Shown piece by piece: positions 17,928 through 27,061 of a DNA stretch of 64,000 nt. The notes beneath the pieces are model-generated. The model was not told the DNA's origin. It saw only the letters and a list, made by a program, of their open reading frames with translations, and ran no database searches. Origin of the DNA: JABJPM01 sp964344655 (lineage in GTDB: Archaea; Nanobdellota; Nanobdellia; SCGC-AAA011-G17; PNOQ01); contig CAYFOF010000001.1 of assembly GCA_964344655.1 (NCBI GenBank), positions 232,305 through 296,304 of the forward strand, in the 5' to 3' direction. How positions within the stretch are numbered: position 1 is the stretch's first letter; each line of letters opens with the position of its first letter. The translations under genes and the position numbers were made by a program.

Positions 17928-17941
17928 TTATAAATCTTGTG
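17928..17941 (-). promoter_or_regulatory. BRE/TATA element of gmd
   Basis: Minus-strand CACAAGATTTATAA, about 27 bp before the gmd start. It coincides with the last codons and stop of the upstream GT4 gene. Confidence 0.5.
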
Positions 17942-19146
17942 TAATTGTTTCTTTGTATAATTCTATTATTTGTTTGATTATTTTATTTTTAGAAAATTTT
18001 TCATTATAGAGTTTTTTTGATTCTTTTCCCATCTTTTCCCTTAATCTTTTACCTTTTGCGAGGGTATTTATTTTTTCCCTTAGGTCTTTTTGGTTTTTTA
18101 CTATGAACCCATTTAAATTGTCTTTCACCTGTTCTTTGTTTCCGCCTTTATTTGTTGCAATTATTGGTTTTCCAAAGTATAGTGATTCTGTTAATGTTCT
18201 TGATAATGGTTCTGGCCATCTTGTGGGAAGAACCATAACATCTGTTTGGGAATAGATGTGGGGGATGTATGAAGGGTCTATTTTTCCCATAAATATTGTG
18301 TTATTATTAGCAATTTTTTTAAGATTCAATTCTTCTGATCCTGAGCCTACTATTAATAGTTGAATATCTTGTATTTTTGGAAATGCCTTTATTATTCTGT
18401 CCATCCCCTTTATTTCTTCTAATTCTCCTATGTATGTAAATGTTACTTTGTTTTTTGTTATTGGATATTTTTTTAATTTATTCTGTATATTTACAGGGTT
18501 GTATATTTTTTTAGAATTTTTTAATGGGATTAAATCGTTTAGTACTATGAATTTATCTACAAATTTTATTTGTTTTCTTCGATTTAGATAGTTTATGTAC
18601 AAAGTTATTAGGAATAGTGGATTGNNNNNNNNNNTTGTATTTCAAATATGGCTTTAATTTTTGCTTTCCTATGTAATTTGAATTGAACATACATTTCAGA
18701 TATTTTATGAAGTTTTTTTCTCCGGGTTTGAAATTTGATTTGTGGTATAAATTTGATTTGGGGCAAAAATTTGTATAATTGTTTATTGTTGCTATTTTTT
18801 TTATTTTAGTTTTTAATTCTGTTATTGAGGTTGTATTTAAGAAGTGGATTACATCAAATTTTTCTTTTTTGTTTAATTTTCTAAATTCTTCTTTTATTGA
18901 TTTTGGCAAGAATATGGATCTTTTTATATTATCTAATAAACTTCTTGGATTTTCACCTGTTTTTAGAAGTCTATGGATTTTTACGTTATCTTTTATTTCA
19001 TATTTTTTTAAATTTTTTACTTTTGATGTCAATATATGTACTTCTATATTGTTTTTTGTTAATTCTTGTGCTAATGTTTGGGCACTAAGTTCTCCTCCTC
19101 CATGTATTATTGGTGGGAAATATTCTGTTATTAGTAAAACTTTCAT
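17928..19146 (-). CDS. Family 4 glycosyltransferase, interrupted by an assembly gap
   Basis: One gene seen in two pieces on either side of the N run at 18625-18634. The upstream piece begins MKVLLITEYFPPIIHGGGE, the GT4 N-terminal Rossmann start with the Gly-Gly loop. The downstream piece has FTYIGELEEIKGMDRII, TDVMVLPTRWPEPLSRTLTE and KPIIATNKGGNKEQ, the donor-binding half. Reading upstream of the second piece without a Met gives in-frame sequence right to the gap, so no stop codon intervenes. The 10 N shift the frame only because the gap size is arbitrary. The true length is probably near 400 residues. The start is 24.5 bp from a TATA box shared with the divergent methyltransferase. Confidence 0.82.
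18625..18634. other. Assembly gap (10 N)
   Basis: Ten consecutive N inside the GT4 coding region. This is probably a scaffold join of unknown true size. Confidence 0.98.
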
Positions 19147-19167
19147 GTTTTTTGGAAAAAGTGAAGC

Positions 19168-19173
19168 TTTAAA
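19168..19173. promoter_or_regulatory. Bidirectional TATA core between GT4 and methyltransferase genes
   Basis: Palindromic TTTAAA at the middle of a 50-base divergent gap, 24.5 bp from the minus ATG (19146) and 26.5 bp from the plus ATG (19197). No other AT core of this kind is in the gap. Confidence 0.5.
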
Positions 19174-19196
19174 TATCTAATGGAACAGTTGATTTC

Positions 19197-19790
19197 ATGC
19201 TTAAGAAAATCTCCAATAAATTGTCAGAATATCCAGGAATATATACATTTTTGAGAAAAATAATAGAGAATAATTTTAAGGCACAACGCAAAGTTATTTC
19301 TCAAGAAGTTTCTGGTGTTAATGGAAAAATATTGGATATCCCTTGTGGTATTGGTGAATTTTCTGTGTTTTTTGATAAAGAAAATTATATTGGGGTTGAT
19401 TTATCTAAAACTTATGTTGATTATGCTAAGAAGAAATATGGCAGAATATTTGTTGTTGGAGATGCTTTAAATCTAGTTTTTGATGATGGGTATTTTAATT
19501 TTATTTTTGTTAGTGGTTTTTTTCATCATTTAGATTTGAATCAAGTTAAGAAATCTATATTTGAAATTAATAGAGTTTTGTCTTCTGAAGGCAAGGTTTT
19601 AATTATTGAAGATTCTCCTGGAAGATCTTATGCAGTTCGTAGATTGCAAAAATATGATGTTGGAGCAAATATTAGAGATGCTTCAGAGTATTCTTCTTTA
19701 TTTGAGAAATACTTTGATATCGAGAAAAAATATCCTATAAAAAGTGGAATGTGGGATTATACTGTTTTTGTATTAAAAAAGAAAAATTAA
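19197..19790 (+). CDS. Class I SAM-dependent methyltransferase
   Basis: A 197-residue methyltransferase. The SAM motif I ILDIPCGIGEF (about residue 48) is followed by YIGVDLS and the FVSGFFHHLD segment typical of the Methyltransf_11/UbiE-like group. Flanking glycosyltransferase and flippase genes suggest O-methylation of a sugar, but the substrate is not evident. The leaderless start uses the shared TATA at 19168. The stop overlaps the convergent small gene by four bases. Confidence 0.8.
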   Translation: MLKKISNKLSEYPGIYTFLRKIIENNFKAQRKVISQEVSGVNGKILDIPCGIGEFSVFFDKENYIGVDLSKTYVDYAKKKYGRIFVVGDALNLVFDDGYFNFIFVSGFFHHLDLNQVKKSIFEINRVLSSEGKVLIIEDSPGRSYAVRRLQKYDVGANIRDASEYSSLFEKYFDIEKKYPIKSGMWDYTVFVLKKKN

Positions 19791-20092
19791 GATTCTAGAG
19801 AATCTAAGTAATCTTTTATTGTTCCAGATTCATGTAGGATACTTGCTAATCCTGTTGCTATTTTTGCTGCATCTGTATTGGTAGGTAGTTTTCTTGTTCC
19901 CTCTCTTGCTGCATCTAGAACTGCATTATATAGTCCAATCATTTCTTCTGAATCTATTCCATATGTTAATTTAGCCCTTGCTAATTCTACAGCTTCTGGG
20001 GCTTCCATAGGGTATTTTCCAATTGTAGCTTGTGCATCCAATATTGAAAGGTATGCATCGTATCCTTGTTGACCTAATCTTTGTATATCCAT
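19787..20092 (-). CDS. Hypothetical 101-residue soluble protein
   Basis: I do not recognise this family. It is mostly helical by composition, rich in Ala, Glu and Leu, with segments RLGQQGYDAYLSILDA and TDAAKIATGLASILHESG, and has no signal peptide, cysteines or membrane helix. Its G+C and amino-acid use are higher than the glycan genes around it, which suggests a conserved cytosolic protein. A TATA-like CTTTTAAG lies about 28 bp upstream, and a CATTCCCAAA element lies six bases before the ATG. Confidence 0.65.
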   Translation of the reverse strand: MDIQRLGQQGYDAYLSILDAQATIGKYPMEAPEAVELARAKLTYGIDSEEMIGLYNAVLDAAREGTRKLPTNTDAAKIATGLASILHESGTIKDYLDSLES

Positions 20093-20098
20093 TTTAAG

Positions 20099-20108
20099 TT
20101 TGGGAATG
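20099..20108 (-). promoter_or_regulatory. Start-proximal CATTCCCAAA element
   Basis: The same 10-mer as before gmd, located between the TATA-like sequence near 20120 and the ATG at 20092. Confidence 0.35.
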
Positions 20109-20137
20109 AGAATTTACTTAAAAGTCTTTCTTTTTAA

Positions 20138-21067
20138 CTATTTTAGTTTAGATTTAGTGTATACTGTGGTTCCTATGATTAATCCAGACCAATAATCTAT
20201 GCTTCTATGTACCAATGCAAGTGTTAATGCTATGTCATAATTTAGTCCTATTGCTACTAATATTCCTGTTACTCCCGCTTCTGCAAATCCTGCTCCGGAA
20301 GGAGTTATTGGGATTGTACTTATTAATGCTGCAATTAGTGTTACGAATATTATTATTGTGAATGGTAAATCTATGTTTAATGCTTTTGCTGAAAAATATA
20401 ATGTCCCTGCTTCTAATGCCCAATAAACAAGAGTTACAAAAATCAAACTTAGTATGTTGTCTTTTTTTACACAACTTGAAGCACTTTTTTCAAATTCTGG
20501 AATTATGTGTTGAAATTTTTTTGGTAAAAGTTTTGATAGTTTTATTCTAAATTTTTTTATTAAAATGAAAGATATTATTATAATTATCAGCAATATGTAT
20601 GCTAGAATTAAATACTCTTGTATTGTTTTTGAAAATTTGTCTTTGAATATTATGAATCCTGATAATGTTAGGAAAAGAATTAAGAATATTATATCTATGA
20701 ATCTTTCCATGAATACTGTGCCCATAATTTCCGATTTTGAACGATTGTAATTTTTTTTGAATAGGTATCCTCTGTATAAGTCTCCTAATTTTGCAGGAAG
20801 AATTAAATTTGCAAACCAAGATAGAAAATATATTTCTGAAATATCTTTTGTTTTTTTGTATATTTTTATATTTCTCAATAATAAATTCCATCGCAATCCC
20901 CTGGGGAAAAAAGATAGGTAAAAAACTATTAATCCTAAAATGTAGTATACTATGTTTATTTTGTTTAAGTGTTCAATTATTTGATATATATTTACTTTAG
21001 ATAATAATAATACTAAAATTACAAAAACTAATAGAAATGAAATTATTGTTTGAGTTGTTTTCTTCAT
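20138..21067 (-). CDS. YbhN/LPG-synthase-like flippase-domain membrane protein
   Basis: A 309-residue polytopic protein of the YbhN/UPF0104 family, related to the membrane half of lysylphosphatidylglycerol synthase (AglD-like in Archaea). About eight hydrophobic helices are visible, with the family motifs FLSWFANLILPAKLGDLYRGY and ITPSGAGFAEAG. In Archaea such proteins are linked to lipid-linked glycan processing or flipping. A second family member is at 32881. It lies upstream of the small 101-residue gene but probably has its own promoter in the gap after 21067. Confidence 0.82.
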   Translation of the reverse strand: MKKTTQTIISFLLVFVILVLLLSKVNIYQIIEHLNKINIVYYILGLIVFYLSFFPRGLRWNLLLRNIKIYKKTKDISEIYFLSWFANLILPAKLGDLYRGYLFKKNYNRSKSEIMGTVFMERFIDIIFLILFLTLSGFIIFKDKFSKTIQEYLILAYILLIIIIISFILIKKFRIKLSKLLPKKFQHIIPEFEKSASSCVKKDNILSLIFVTLVYWALEAGTLYFSAKALNIDLPFTIIIFVTLIAALISTIPITPSGAGFAEAGVTGILVAIGLNYDIALTLALVHRSIDYWSGLIIGTTVYTKSKLK

Positions 21068-21155
21068 ATTTAGGAGTTATTTCTATTTTTTATTTAAACA
21101 TTGCGGTTCTATTCATTATGGTTAATTTTTTAAAGAGTTTCATATTTTTTTTCTT

Positions 21156-22847
21156 ATGAAAAAATTAGTATTATTGATTGTATTGTGCTTGTATATTGAT
21201 TTTGCTAGTGCAGCAATTATAGCAGATCATAACGCTGTTATTGATTTTGATCAAGGAAATATACCAGATTATTGGATAGAACAAGTAAAAGATCAAGGAA
21301 TTTTGTTGCAAATTCCTGGAAGATCTCATGCTCAACAAATTGTAGGAGACTTGGATGGGGATATTATCCAATATGAGGGAGGACTAAGGGAATTGATGTT
21401 TTTAGATTCAAAATATAATGTCCAAATAGACTGCCATTATAATGATTTAATTTCTAATAATTCTTTGAGGATTTTGAAAGGACAATTTAGTGGAACTTCG
21501 TGGAAAGGATATGACTATGAGTGTAGGAACGATGATGATCATTATTGGTCTATCGAATCTGGAAGAAATCACACAATTGATAGTGCTAATGAGGCAATTG
21601 CACAAGGAGATCCAATTGATGGAAGCATTTTTGGATGGTCTTTTCATATAATACGTACAAATAGTGTTCACGATGAAAATTCTGTTTTAATTACTTTTAA
21701 TGATGAAAGAAGAGATGCGTATTTTAACGCAATGGATTTGTTTTCAATAAACGCTCCTGAAACTAAATACATATATGCAACAGCCCCAACAGATGATGAT
21801 TCTGGAACATTTATAGATAAACTTGGAGCGGATGGTTTGCGAGTAACACAATATAATCAAATGATCAGAGAAGAAGCAATTAGTAATGATGGAATTTTAT
21901 TTGATCAAGCAGATATAGAAAATTATGATATGAATATGTTAAATCCTTATCAGCCAACATATAACGAAAATATTTTGCAAGTTCGACACCCCGAGTGGGA
22001 TGGATCAACTGGCCCCCATGGAAAAATTGAATTGGGCATTGCGAAAGCTAAAGCAATATGGTGGATGTCTGCTAGAATGGCTGGTTGGGATGGAACTCCT
22101 GCTTGCCAGTCAAATGATGATTGTGGGGGAAATGATTGTATTCAAGGGATTTGTCAACCAAATACTGTTTCTATTGTTGGAGAAAATGATTTGAATTTTG
22201 GAGAAACGTATTCTTTTGATGTTGTTCTTAATTTAAATGAAGAAGAACAAATTAATAATCTAACTTTAAATTTTTTACAGCCCAATGAAGAAGAATTAAT
22301 CTGTAGTGTTGTTAATCAATCTTTGGGAGAAGGATGTGAAGAAATTGACTTAATTATGGTGGAAGGGGATTTATCTTTTGTTACTGGAAATAATTTGTTG
22401 ATTGGAGAATATGTCTTTCAAGTAGAAGCCTATGTTTTAAGTGAAGGAGTAGAAAATTATTATATTTCTGAAAATCATACATTTATTGTTAATGAAGTTC
22501 CTCCCATTCAAGAAGATAATCCTGTTTCAAATCCTTCTTCTGGCGGAGGGGGCGGAGGTGGAAGAAGAATTGAAATTACCTGTAATGAAGGATATATTTT
22601 GGTAGAAGACAGATGCATTATTGATGAAATTATGGAAGAGGACATGGGGGAAGATATCTCTGAGGTTAGTGAAGAGATTATTGTGGAAGAGGATGAAATT
22701 GAAAAATCTTCTAATTTTATTACTGGAGCCGTTGTAACTGTTGAAGAATTTATTGAAAGTAAAGATAATATAACTTATTTTGTAGCATTATTTGTGTTTG
22801 TTGTTTTAGTAATTATTGTGAAAAAAAGATTGGTTAGTTTTTCTTAG
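21156..22847 (+). CDS. Secreted, membrane-anchored surface protein with SGNH-hydrolase-like domain
   Basis: A 563-residue exported protein. It has a signal peptide (about 1-19, ending DFASA), then a globular region ending in NDGILFDQADIENYDM and IWWMSARMAGWDG. These resemble the carboxy-terminal half of SGNH-like domains found in prokaryotic surface proteins. Next are a short Cys-rich knot (CQSNDDCGGNDCIQGICQ), a Gly-rich linker, an acidic stretch, and the membrane helix near 540-558 preceded by ITGAVV and followed by a KKRL basic anchor. The ITGA-type pre-helix motif recurs in DPANN surface proteins as I recall. The hydrolase assignment is tentative. A TATA-like TTTTTTAAAG is about 25 bp upstream. 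Confidence 0.65.
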   Translation: MKKLVLLIVLCLYIDFASAAIIADHNAVIDFDQGNIPDYWIEQVKDQGILLQIPGRSHAQQIVGDLDGDIIQYEGGLRELMFLDSKYNVQIDCHYNDLISNNSLRILKGQFSGTSWKGYDYECRNDDDHYWSIESGRNHTIDSANEAIAQGDPIDGSIFGWSFHIIRTNSVHDENSVLITFNDERRDAYFNAMDLFSINAPETKYIYATAPTDDDSGTFIDKLGADGLRVTQYNQMIREEAISNDGILFDQADIENYDMNMLNPYQPTYNENILQVRHPEWDGSTGPHGKIELGIAKAKAIWWMSARMAGWDGTPACQSNDDCGGNDCIQGICQPNTVSIVGENDLNFGETYSFDVVLNLNEEEQINNLTLNFLQPNEEELICSVVNQSLGEGCEEIDLIMVEGDLSFVTGNNLLIGEYVFQVEAYVLSEGVENYYISENHTFIVNEVPPIQEDNPVSNPSSGGGGGGGRRIEITCNEGYILVEDRCIIDEIMEEDMGEDISEVSEEIIVEEDEIEKSSNFITGAVVTVEEFIESKDNITYFVALFVFVVLVIIVKKRLVSFS

Positions 22848-23553
22848 CTATAGCTATTATCGAAAGACCAAATGGAAAGTTTATTTTTTTTAATAATTTA
22901 GCTTCTAAGTAAAGGAAATTCAATAATATGTTGTTTGTTATTTTTGAGATTGATTTTATTTCTGAATTATTTTGTTTTTTTTCAGTTAATCTTTTTATCA
23001 AAGCAAATGGAAATAATAGCGTGTTGGCGTAAGTGATTTTTTCTATTTTGAAGTTATTTTCTTCTAAAATATTTTTTAATTGTTTTTTTGTGTATCTTCT
23101 TCCCGTCATAACAGCACCATCATGATTGCTATGCATAAAATTATATGCGGCAACTTGTAATAATAGTGTTCCATCTTTTTTTAGAATTCTATTTATCTCT
23201 GATATTGCCCTTTTATCTGATTTTACCCATTTATGATAGATTACGTCTATTGATGTTACTAAATCAAAAGAATTATCTTCAAGGGGTATAGATTCAACAC
23301 TACCTTTTTTCACTTTTAGGTTCCTAATTTTACTAAATCTTATTGCTTCATCTGAAATATCCAATCCTGTAGCTTCTCCTTTGTGTTGTAATGATTGAAG
23401 TATTCTCCCTGTGCCACATCCCGCATCTAAAATTTTTATATTTCTTCTTTTGTCATATTTGTTTAATAGTGTGAAAAGAATTCTTCTCATCCCTTTAAAC
23501 CACCACAAATTGTTTTCTAATTTGTATAGTTTTTCATACTCTTCAACTTTCAT
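22834..23553 (-). CDS. Class I SAM-dependent methyltransferase
   Basis: A 239-residue methyltransferase with motif I ILDAGCGTGRILQSL, ATGLDISDEAI, and DLVTSIDVIYHKW for motifs II-III, then the LKKDGTLLLQVAAYNFMHS segment seen in sugar or lipid methyltransferases of exopolysaccharide loci. The start overlaps the rmlA stop by 11 bases, making it the last gene of the long minus-strand glycan operon. The end overlaps the convergent surface-protein gene by 14 bases. Confidence 0.82.
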   Translation of the reverse strand: MKVEEYEKLYKLENNLWWFKGMRRILFTLLNKYDKRRNIKILDAGCGTGRILQSLQHKGEATGLDISDEAIRFSKIRNLKVKKGSVESIPLEDNSFDLVTSIDVIYHKWVKSDKRAISEINRILKKDGTLLLQVAAYNFMHSNHDGAVMTGRRYTKKQLKNILEENNFKIEKITYANTLLFPFALIKRLTEKKQNNSEIKSISKITNNILLNFLYLEAKLLKKINFPFGLSIIAIAKKN

Positions 23554-24253
23554 TTTGTAGTCTGCTTAATAATGATGTTGCTTTAGCTAATGATTTTATT
23601 GTTCCCGCATCTATCCAGTATCCAGTTACTAGTTCTGAATTTAATGCATTTAATTCTATGTATGCATTGTTTACATCACTTATTTCCAATTCTCCTCTTT
23701 CTGAGGGGTTTACTCTTTTTATTATATCAAAAACTTTATTATCATATTGATAAAGCCCGGTTACAGCATAATTTGATTTTGGTTTTTCTGGTTTTTCTTC
23801 AATTCCAATTATTTTTTTATCTTTGCCTATTTCTGCTACACCATATCTTGTTGGAGTTGGAACTATTTTTAAGAAAACTCTTGCTCCTGTTTCGAAATTA
23901 GTTAAGTTAAATTTTTCTGTGAATATATTGTCTCCGAGAATTACTGTAATTGGTTCCCCATTAGAGTAATCTTCTGCTAGAGATAATGCGCCAGCAATCC
24001 CATCTGGTTGATCTTGAACTTTATATGTTAGGTCTATTCCAAGTTCTCTTCCTGAGCCTAATAAATTAGTGAAGTCTCCTGCATGTTCTGGTCCAGTTAC
24101 TAAAAGAATATCTTCGATTCCTCCTTTCTTTAGTGTTTCTAGAGGATAATAAACCATTGGTTTATCATAAATTGGTAGAAGGTGTTTATTTGTAACATTT
24201 GTTAATGGACTTAATCTGGTTCCCATTCCGCCTGCTAAAATTACACCTTTCAT
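23543..24253 (-). CDS. rmlA: RmlA-like nucleotide-sugar pyrophosphorylase
   Basis: A sugar-1-phosphate nucleotidyltransferase of the glucose-1-phosphate thymidylyltransferase type: KGVILAGGMGTRLSPLT, NKHLLPIYDKPMVYYPL, PDGIAGALSLAEDY, ILGDNIF and EEKPEKPKSNYAVTGLY. At 236 residues it is the short form lacking the C-terminal allosteric extension of bacterial RmlA (about 290), as is common in Archaea. It makes dTDP-glucose for the adjacent SDR and aminotransferase. ATGA overlap links it to the aminotransferase gene. Confidence 0.87.
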   Translation of the reverse strand: MKGVILAGGMGTRLSPLTNVTNKHLLPIYDKPMVYYPLETLKKGGIEDILLVTGPEHAGDFTNLLGSGRELGIDLTYKVQDQPDGIAGALSLAEDYSNGEPITVILGDNIFTEKFNLTNFETGARVFLKIVPTPTRYGVAEIGKDKKIIGIEEKPEKPKSNYAVTGLYQYDNKVFDIIKRVNPSERGELEISDVNNAYIELNALNSELVTGYWIDAGTIKSLAKATSLLSRLQNES

Positions 24254-25344
24254 TTTGTAAAATCGTTTACTAGTTCTATAACTTTTTGTACTTTTTCTTT
24301 TTCTAATTCTGGATATAAGGGTAAAGAGAGTATTTGATTGGAAAATATTTCTGAAATTGGAAATGATCCTTCTCCTTTGTTTAAATCTTGATATGCTTGT
24401 TGTAAATGGGCAGGTATTGGATAATGTATTTGAGTTCCTACTCCATTTTCTGTTAAGTGTTCCCTTAGTTCGTCTCGATTATCTGTTATAATTACGTAAA
24501 GATGATAAACATGATTTCTATCTTTTAATTCTTGTGGAACTTCTACATTGGTTAAACTTCTAGAATATGTTTCTGCTAATTCTCTTCTTTTTGAAGTCCA
24601 TTCATCTAAGTGGGTTAATTTTGCTCTAAGAATTGCAGCTTGGATCTCATCTAGTCTTGAATTTGTTCCTGTTTCTTCATGAACGTATCTTGATGTTTGT
24701 CCATAATTTCTTAAAGAGATTAATTTATCTCTTAAGTTTTTATTATCTGTTGTTATCAGCCCTCCATCTCCATATGCTCCAAGGTTTTTACTTGGGTAGA
24801 AACTGAAACAACCCATCGCACCGAATGTTCCAACTTTTCTATTTTTGTATGTTGCCCCATGCGCTTGAGCACAATCTTCTATTATTGGAATCCCATGTTC
24901 CTCAGAAATTGAAATTATTTCATCTAGGGTTGCAGGTTGACCGTATAAATGGACAGGCATTATTGCTTTTGTTTTTGGGTTTATTGATTCCTTTAGTTTT
25001 TTAGGATCTAAATTATATGATAATGGATCTATATCTACAAAGACTGGATTGGCATTTGCTAATGAAATTGCGTTTATTGTTGGAATTGCAGTATTTGGAA
25101 CTGTTATTACTTCATCTCCTGGTCCTATATCTAATGCTCTTAAAGCTAAGTGTAATGCATCTGTGCCAGAATTAACGCCAATAGCATATTCTGAACCGTT
25201 ATACTCTGCAAATTCTTGTTCAAAAGCTTTACCTTCTTTTCCTAAAACAAACCATCCAGAATCTAAAACTCTAGCTACAGCAGAATCTATATCATCTTTT
25301 ATGCTTTTATATTGCGCATTTAAATCAAATATTGGGATTTCCAT
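24250..25344 (-). CDS. DegT/DnrJ/EryC1-family sugar aminotransferase
   Basis: A 364-residue PLP aminotransferase with the GVNSGTDALHLAL phosphate loop, Asp157 (IEDCAQAHGA) and the Schiff-base Lys186 in SFYPSKNLGAYGDGG. This is the form seen in dTDP-3-amino (QdtB/FdtB/DesV) and related enzymes. With RmlA downstream and an SDR upstream, a dTDP-amino-deoxyhexose is a plausible product. It differs clearly from the LegC/PseC-like copy at 4808, which has SFERSKHMTSGNGG at the same site. Confidence 0.87.
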   Translation of the reverse strand: MEIPIFDLNAQYKSIKDDIDSAVARVLDSGWFVLGKEGKAFEQEFAEYNGSEYAIGVNSGTDALHLALRALDIGPGDEVITVPNTAIPTINAISLANANPVFVDIDPLSYNLDPKKLKESINPKTKAIMPVHLYGQPATLDEIISISEEHGIPIIEDCAQAHGATYKNRKVGTFGAMGCFSFYPSKNLGAYGDGGLITTDNKNLRDKLISLRNYGQTSRYVHEETGTNSRLDEIQAAILRAKLTHLDEWTSKRRELAETYSRSLTNVEVPQELKDRNHVYHLYVIITDNRDELREHLTENGVGTQIHYPIPAHLQQAYQDLNKGEGSFPISEIFSNQILSLPLYPELEKEKVQKVIELVNDFTK

Positions 25345-25345
25345 A

Positions 25346-26335
25346 TTAATAATAGTGGGAGCCGTGTTCCCTATAAAAGTCTATTGTTTGTTCTAATCCT
25401 TGTTCTAATGGGGTTCTGGGTACCCACCCCAACTCTTTTTTTATTTTACTATAATCGCAATATGTACTTCCAACATCTATTTTCTTTTTTTCTTCAGGAA
25501 ATGGAACTACTGTGTAACCTCCACTTCCGCAAACTTCTATTAGTATATCTGTGAATTGCCCCAATGTAACGGGTTCGTGATGGCCAAGATTGTAGATGTT
25601 CCCTTCTGTATCTCCTTCTCCGGCCAATAATAATGCATCGACTACATCTTCTACGTAATTTATGTCTCTTAATTGGTCTCCTTCATATATTGAGATTTCA
25701 TTATCTTCCATTGCTTGCCTTATAAAAAATGGAATAAATCCTTGTCTGTTATGTTTCATTAATTGTCTTGGTCCAAAAGTGTTTGTTAATCTTAGTGAAC
25801 ATGATCTTAATCCATGTACGTTGTTGTACATAATATGTAGCCATTCTCCTGCTAGTTTATTTATCCCATTTACATCCGTTGGATTAACTGGATGAGATTC
25901 ATGAATTGGAAGTTCTTGTGGTTTTCCATAAACTTGTCTGGTTCCAGTGTAAATTATTTTTGCATCAGGATTGTGTTCTCTACAAGTTTCTAATAATTTT
26001 AATTGACTCATGTAATTTATTTCTGCATCTGTGAATGGATCTGTCATGCTATCTATGTGGCTTATTTGTCCAGCTACGTTGAATATGTAATCTTGTCCTT
26101 TTACAAAATCTTTCATTACGTGTGAGTTTCTTATGTCTGCTGTTGAGAATTCTATTTGATCCCTTATTCCATGTAAATTAAATTCGTTTCCACCATAATC
26201 TGGAATTAATGCATCTACGACAGTAACTTCTGCTCCAAGATTTACTAATCTGTGTGCTAAATTACTTCCTATAAATCCTGCACCACCCGTGATTAAAACT
26301 TTTTTTCCTTCGTATTCACTTGTCATCATTATCAT
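25346..26335 (-). CDS. NAD-dependent sugar epimerase/dehydratase (SDR) with altered catalytic Tyr
   Basis: An extended SDR with GGAGFIGSNLAHRL, NVAGQISHIDSM and TGTRQVYGK, then DVNGINKLAGEW where the YxxxK pair should stand. The Lys is kept but the Tyr position is Asn. RDINYVEDVVDAL and a C-terminal QTIDFY complete the fold. I recall other nucleotide-sugar SDRs with the same NGINK form, so this is a subfamily trait and not decay. Of several possible starts (ATG at 26335, 26329 or 26326), AAAAGG upstream fits the second or third best. The gene overlaps the preceding GT2 gene end. Confidence 0.8.
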   Translation of the reverse strand: MIMMTSEYEGKKVLITGGAGFIGSNLAHRLVNLGAEVTVVDALIPDYGGNEFNLHGIRDQIEFSTADIRNSHVMKDFVKGQDYIFNVAGQISHIDSMTDPFTDAEINYMSQLKLLETCREHNPDAKIIYTGTRQVYGKPQELPIHESHPVNPTDVNGINKLAGEWLHIMYNNVHGLRSCSLRLTNTFGPRQLMKHNRQGFIPFFIRQAMEDNEISIYEGDQLRDINYVEDVVDALLLAGEGDTEGNIYNLGHHEPVTLGQFTDILIEVCGSGGYTVVPFPEEKKKIDVGSTYCDYSKIKKELGWVPRTPLEQGLEQTIDFYREHGSHYY

Positions 26336-27050
26336 CCTTTTTTTTCAGTAAAAAGAGGAATGCCCAAAGATTTATTAATCCTCCGAAAGTTTTGAGAACT
26401 CTTCTAGGTTTGAAGAATTGAGATTTACCATGGATTCTATCATAGTGCGTTACTGGAATATCTTTTATTGTGTGTTTATTGTTTTCAATTTTTTTCATCA
26501 TTTCTACACAAATCATTCCAGTGTCTGTTTTTAGCTTTATATTGTCAAAAACTTCTCTTTTCATTAATCTGAAATCACAGTCAACATCTTTTACTTTTAA
26601 TCTAAATGCAAATTTTATTCCTTGATTGTATAATGCTCCAATTATTTTTCTAACTTTCCCGTCAGCCCTGTTTGTTTTATAGCCGTTTACTACGTCGTAT
26701 TCTTTTATGTGAGGATAGAGTTTTTCTAATTCATAAACATCATATTGAGCATCACCATCTGTGTAGAAAATTAAGTTTTTTGTTGCATTTTTGAATCCAG
26801 ATTTTAACGCTCCACCATATCCTCTGTTTTTTGGGTGGTGAATTACTTTTAATCGTGGATCGTCTTTTGCTAAGGAATCTGCTATTTCACCAGATTTGTC
26901 TGGAGAACAATCATTTACCATTATTATTTCATAATCATCAGTTAGTTTTGATAGAACTTCTTTTAATTTGGAAACCATTAACTTTACAGTTCCTTCATCA
27001 TTATACATTGGAAAAAAAGCTGAAATACTTGGTTTATTTTCGTTTTCCAT
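26316..27050 (-). CDS. Family 2 glycosyltransferase (polyprenol-phosphate sugar synthase-like)
   Basis: A 244-residue GT2 protein: ISAFFPMYNDEGTV, MVNDCSPDKSGEIAD, RGYGGALKSGF, the DxD metal site in FYTDGDAQYD, and VDCDFRLMKRE, a pattern seen in DPM1-like and undecaprenyl-phosphate transferases. Only one weakly hydrophobic helix (GGLINLWAFLFLL) sits at the C-terminus, before a charged tail. In the operon it lies between membrane genes and the dTDP-sugar genes, so transfer of a sugar to dolichol phosphate is likely. Confidence 0.83.
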   Translation of the reverse strand: MENENKPSISAFFPMYNDEGTVKLMVSKLKEVLSKLTDDYEIIMVNDCSPDKSGEIADSLAKDDPRLKVIHHPKNRGYGGALKSGFKNATKNLIFYTDGDAQYDVYELEKLYPHIKEYDVVNGYKTNRADGKVRKIIGALYNQGIKFAFRLKVKDVDCDFRLMKREVFDNIKLKTDTGMICVEMMKKIENNKHTIKDIPVTHYDRIHGKSQFFKPRRVLKTFGGLINLWAFLFLLKKKDDNDDK

Positions 27051-27061
27051 TTTTCTTCAAA

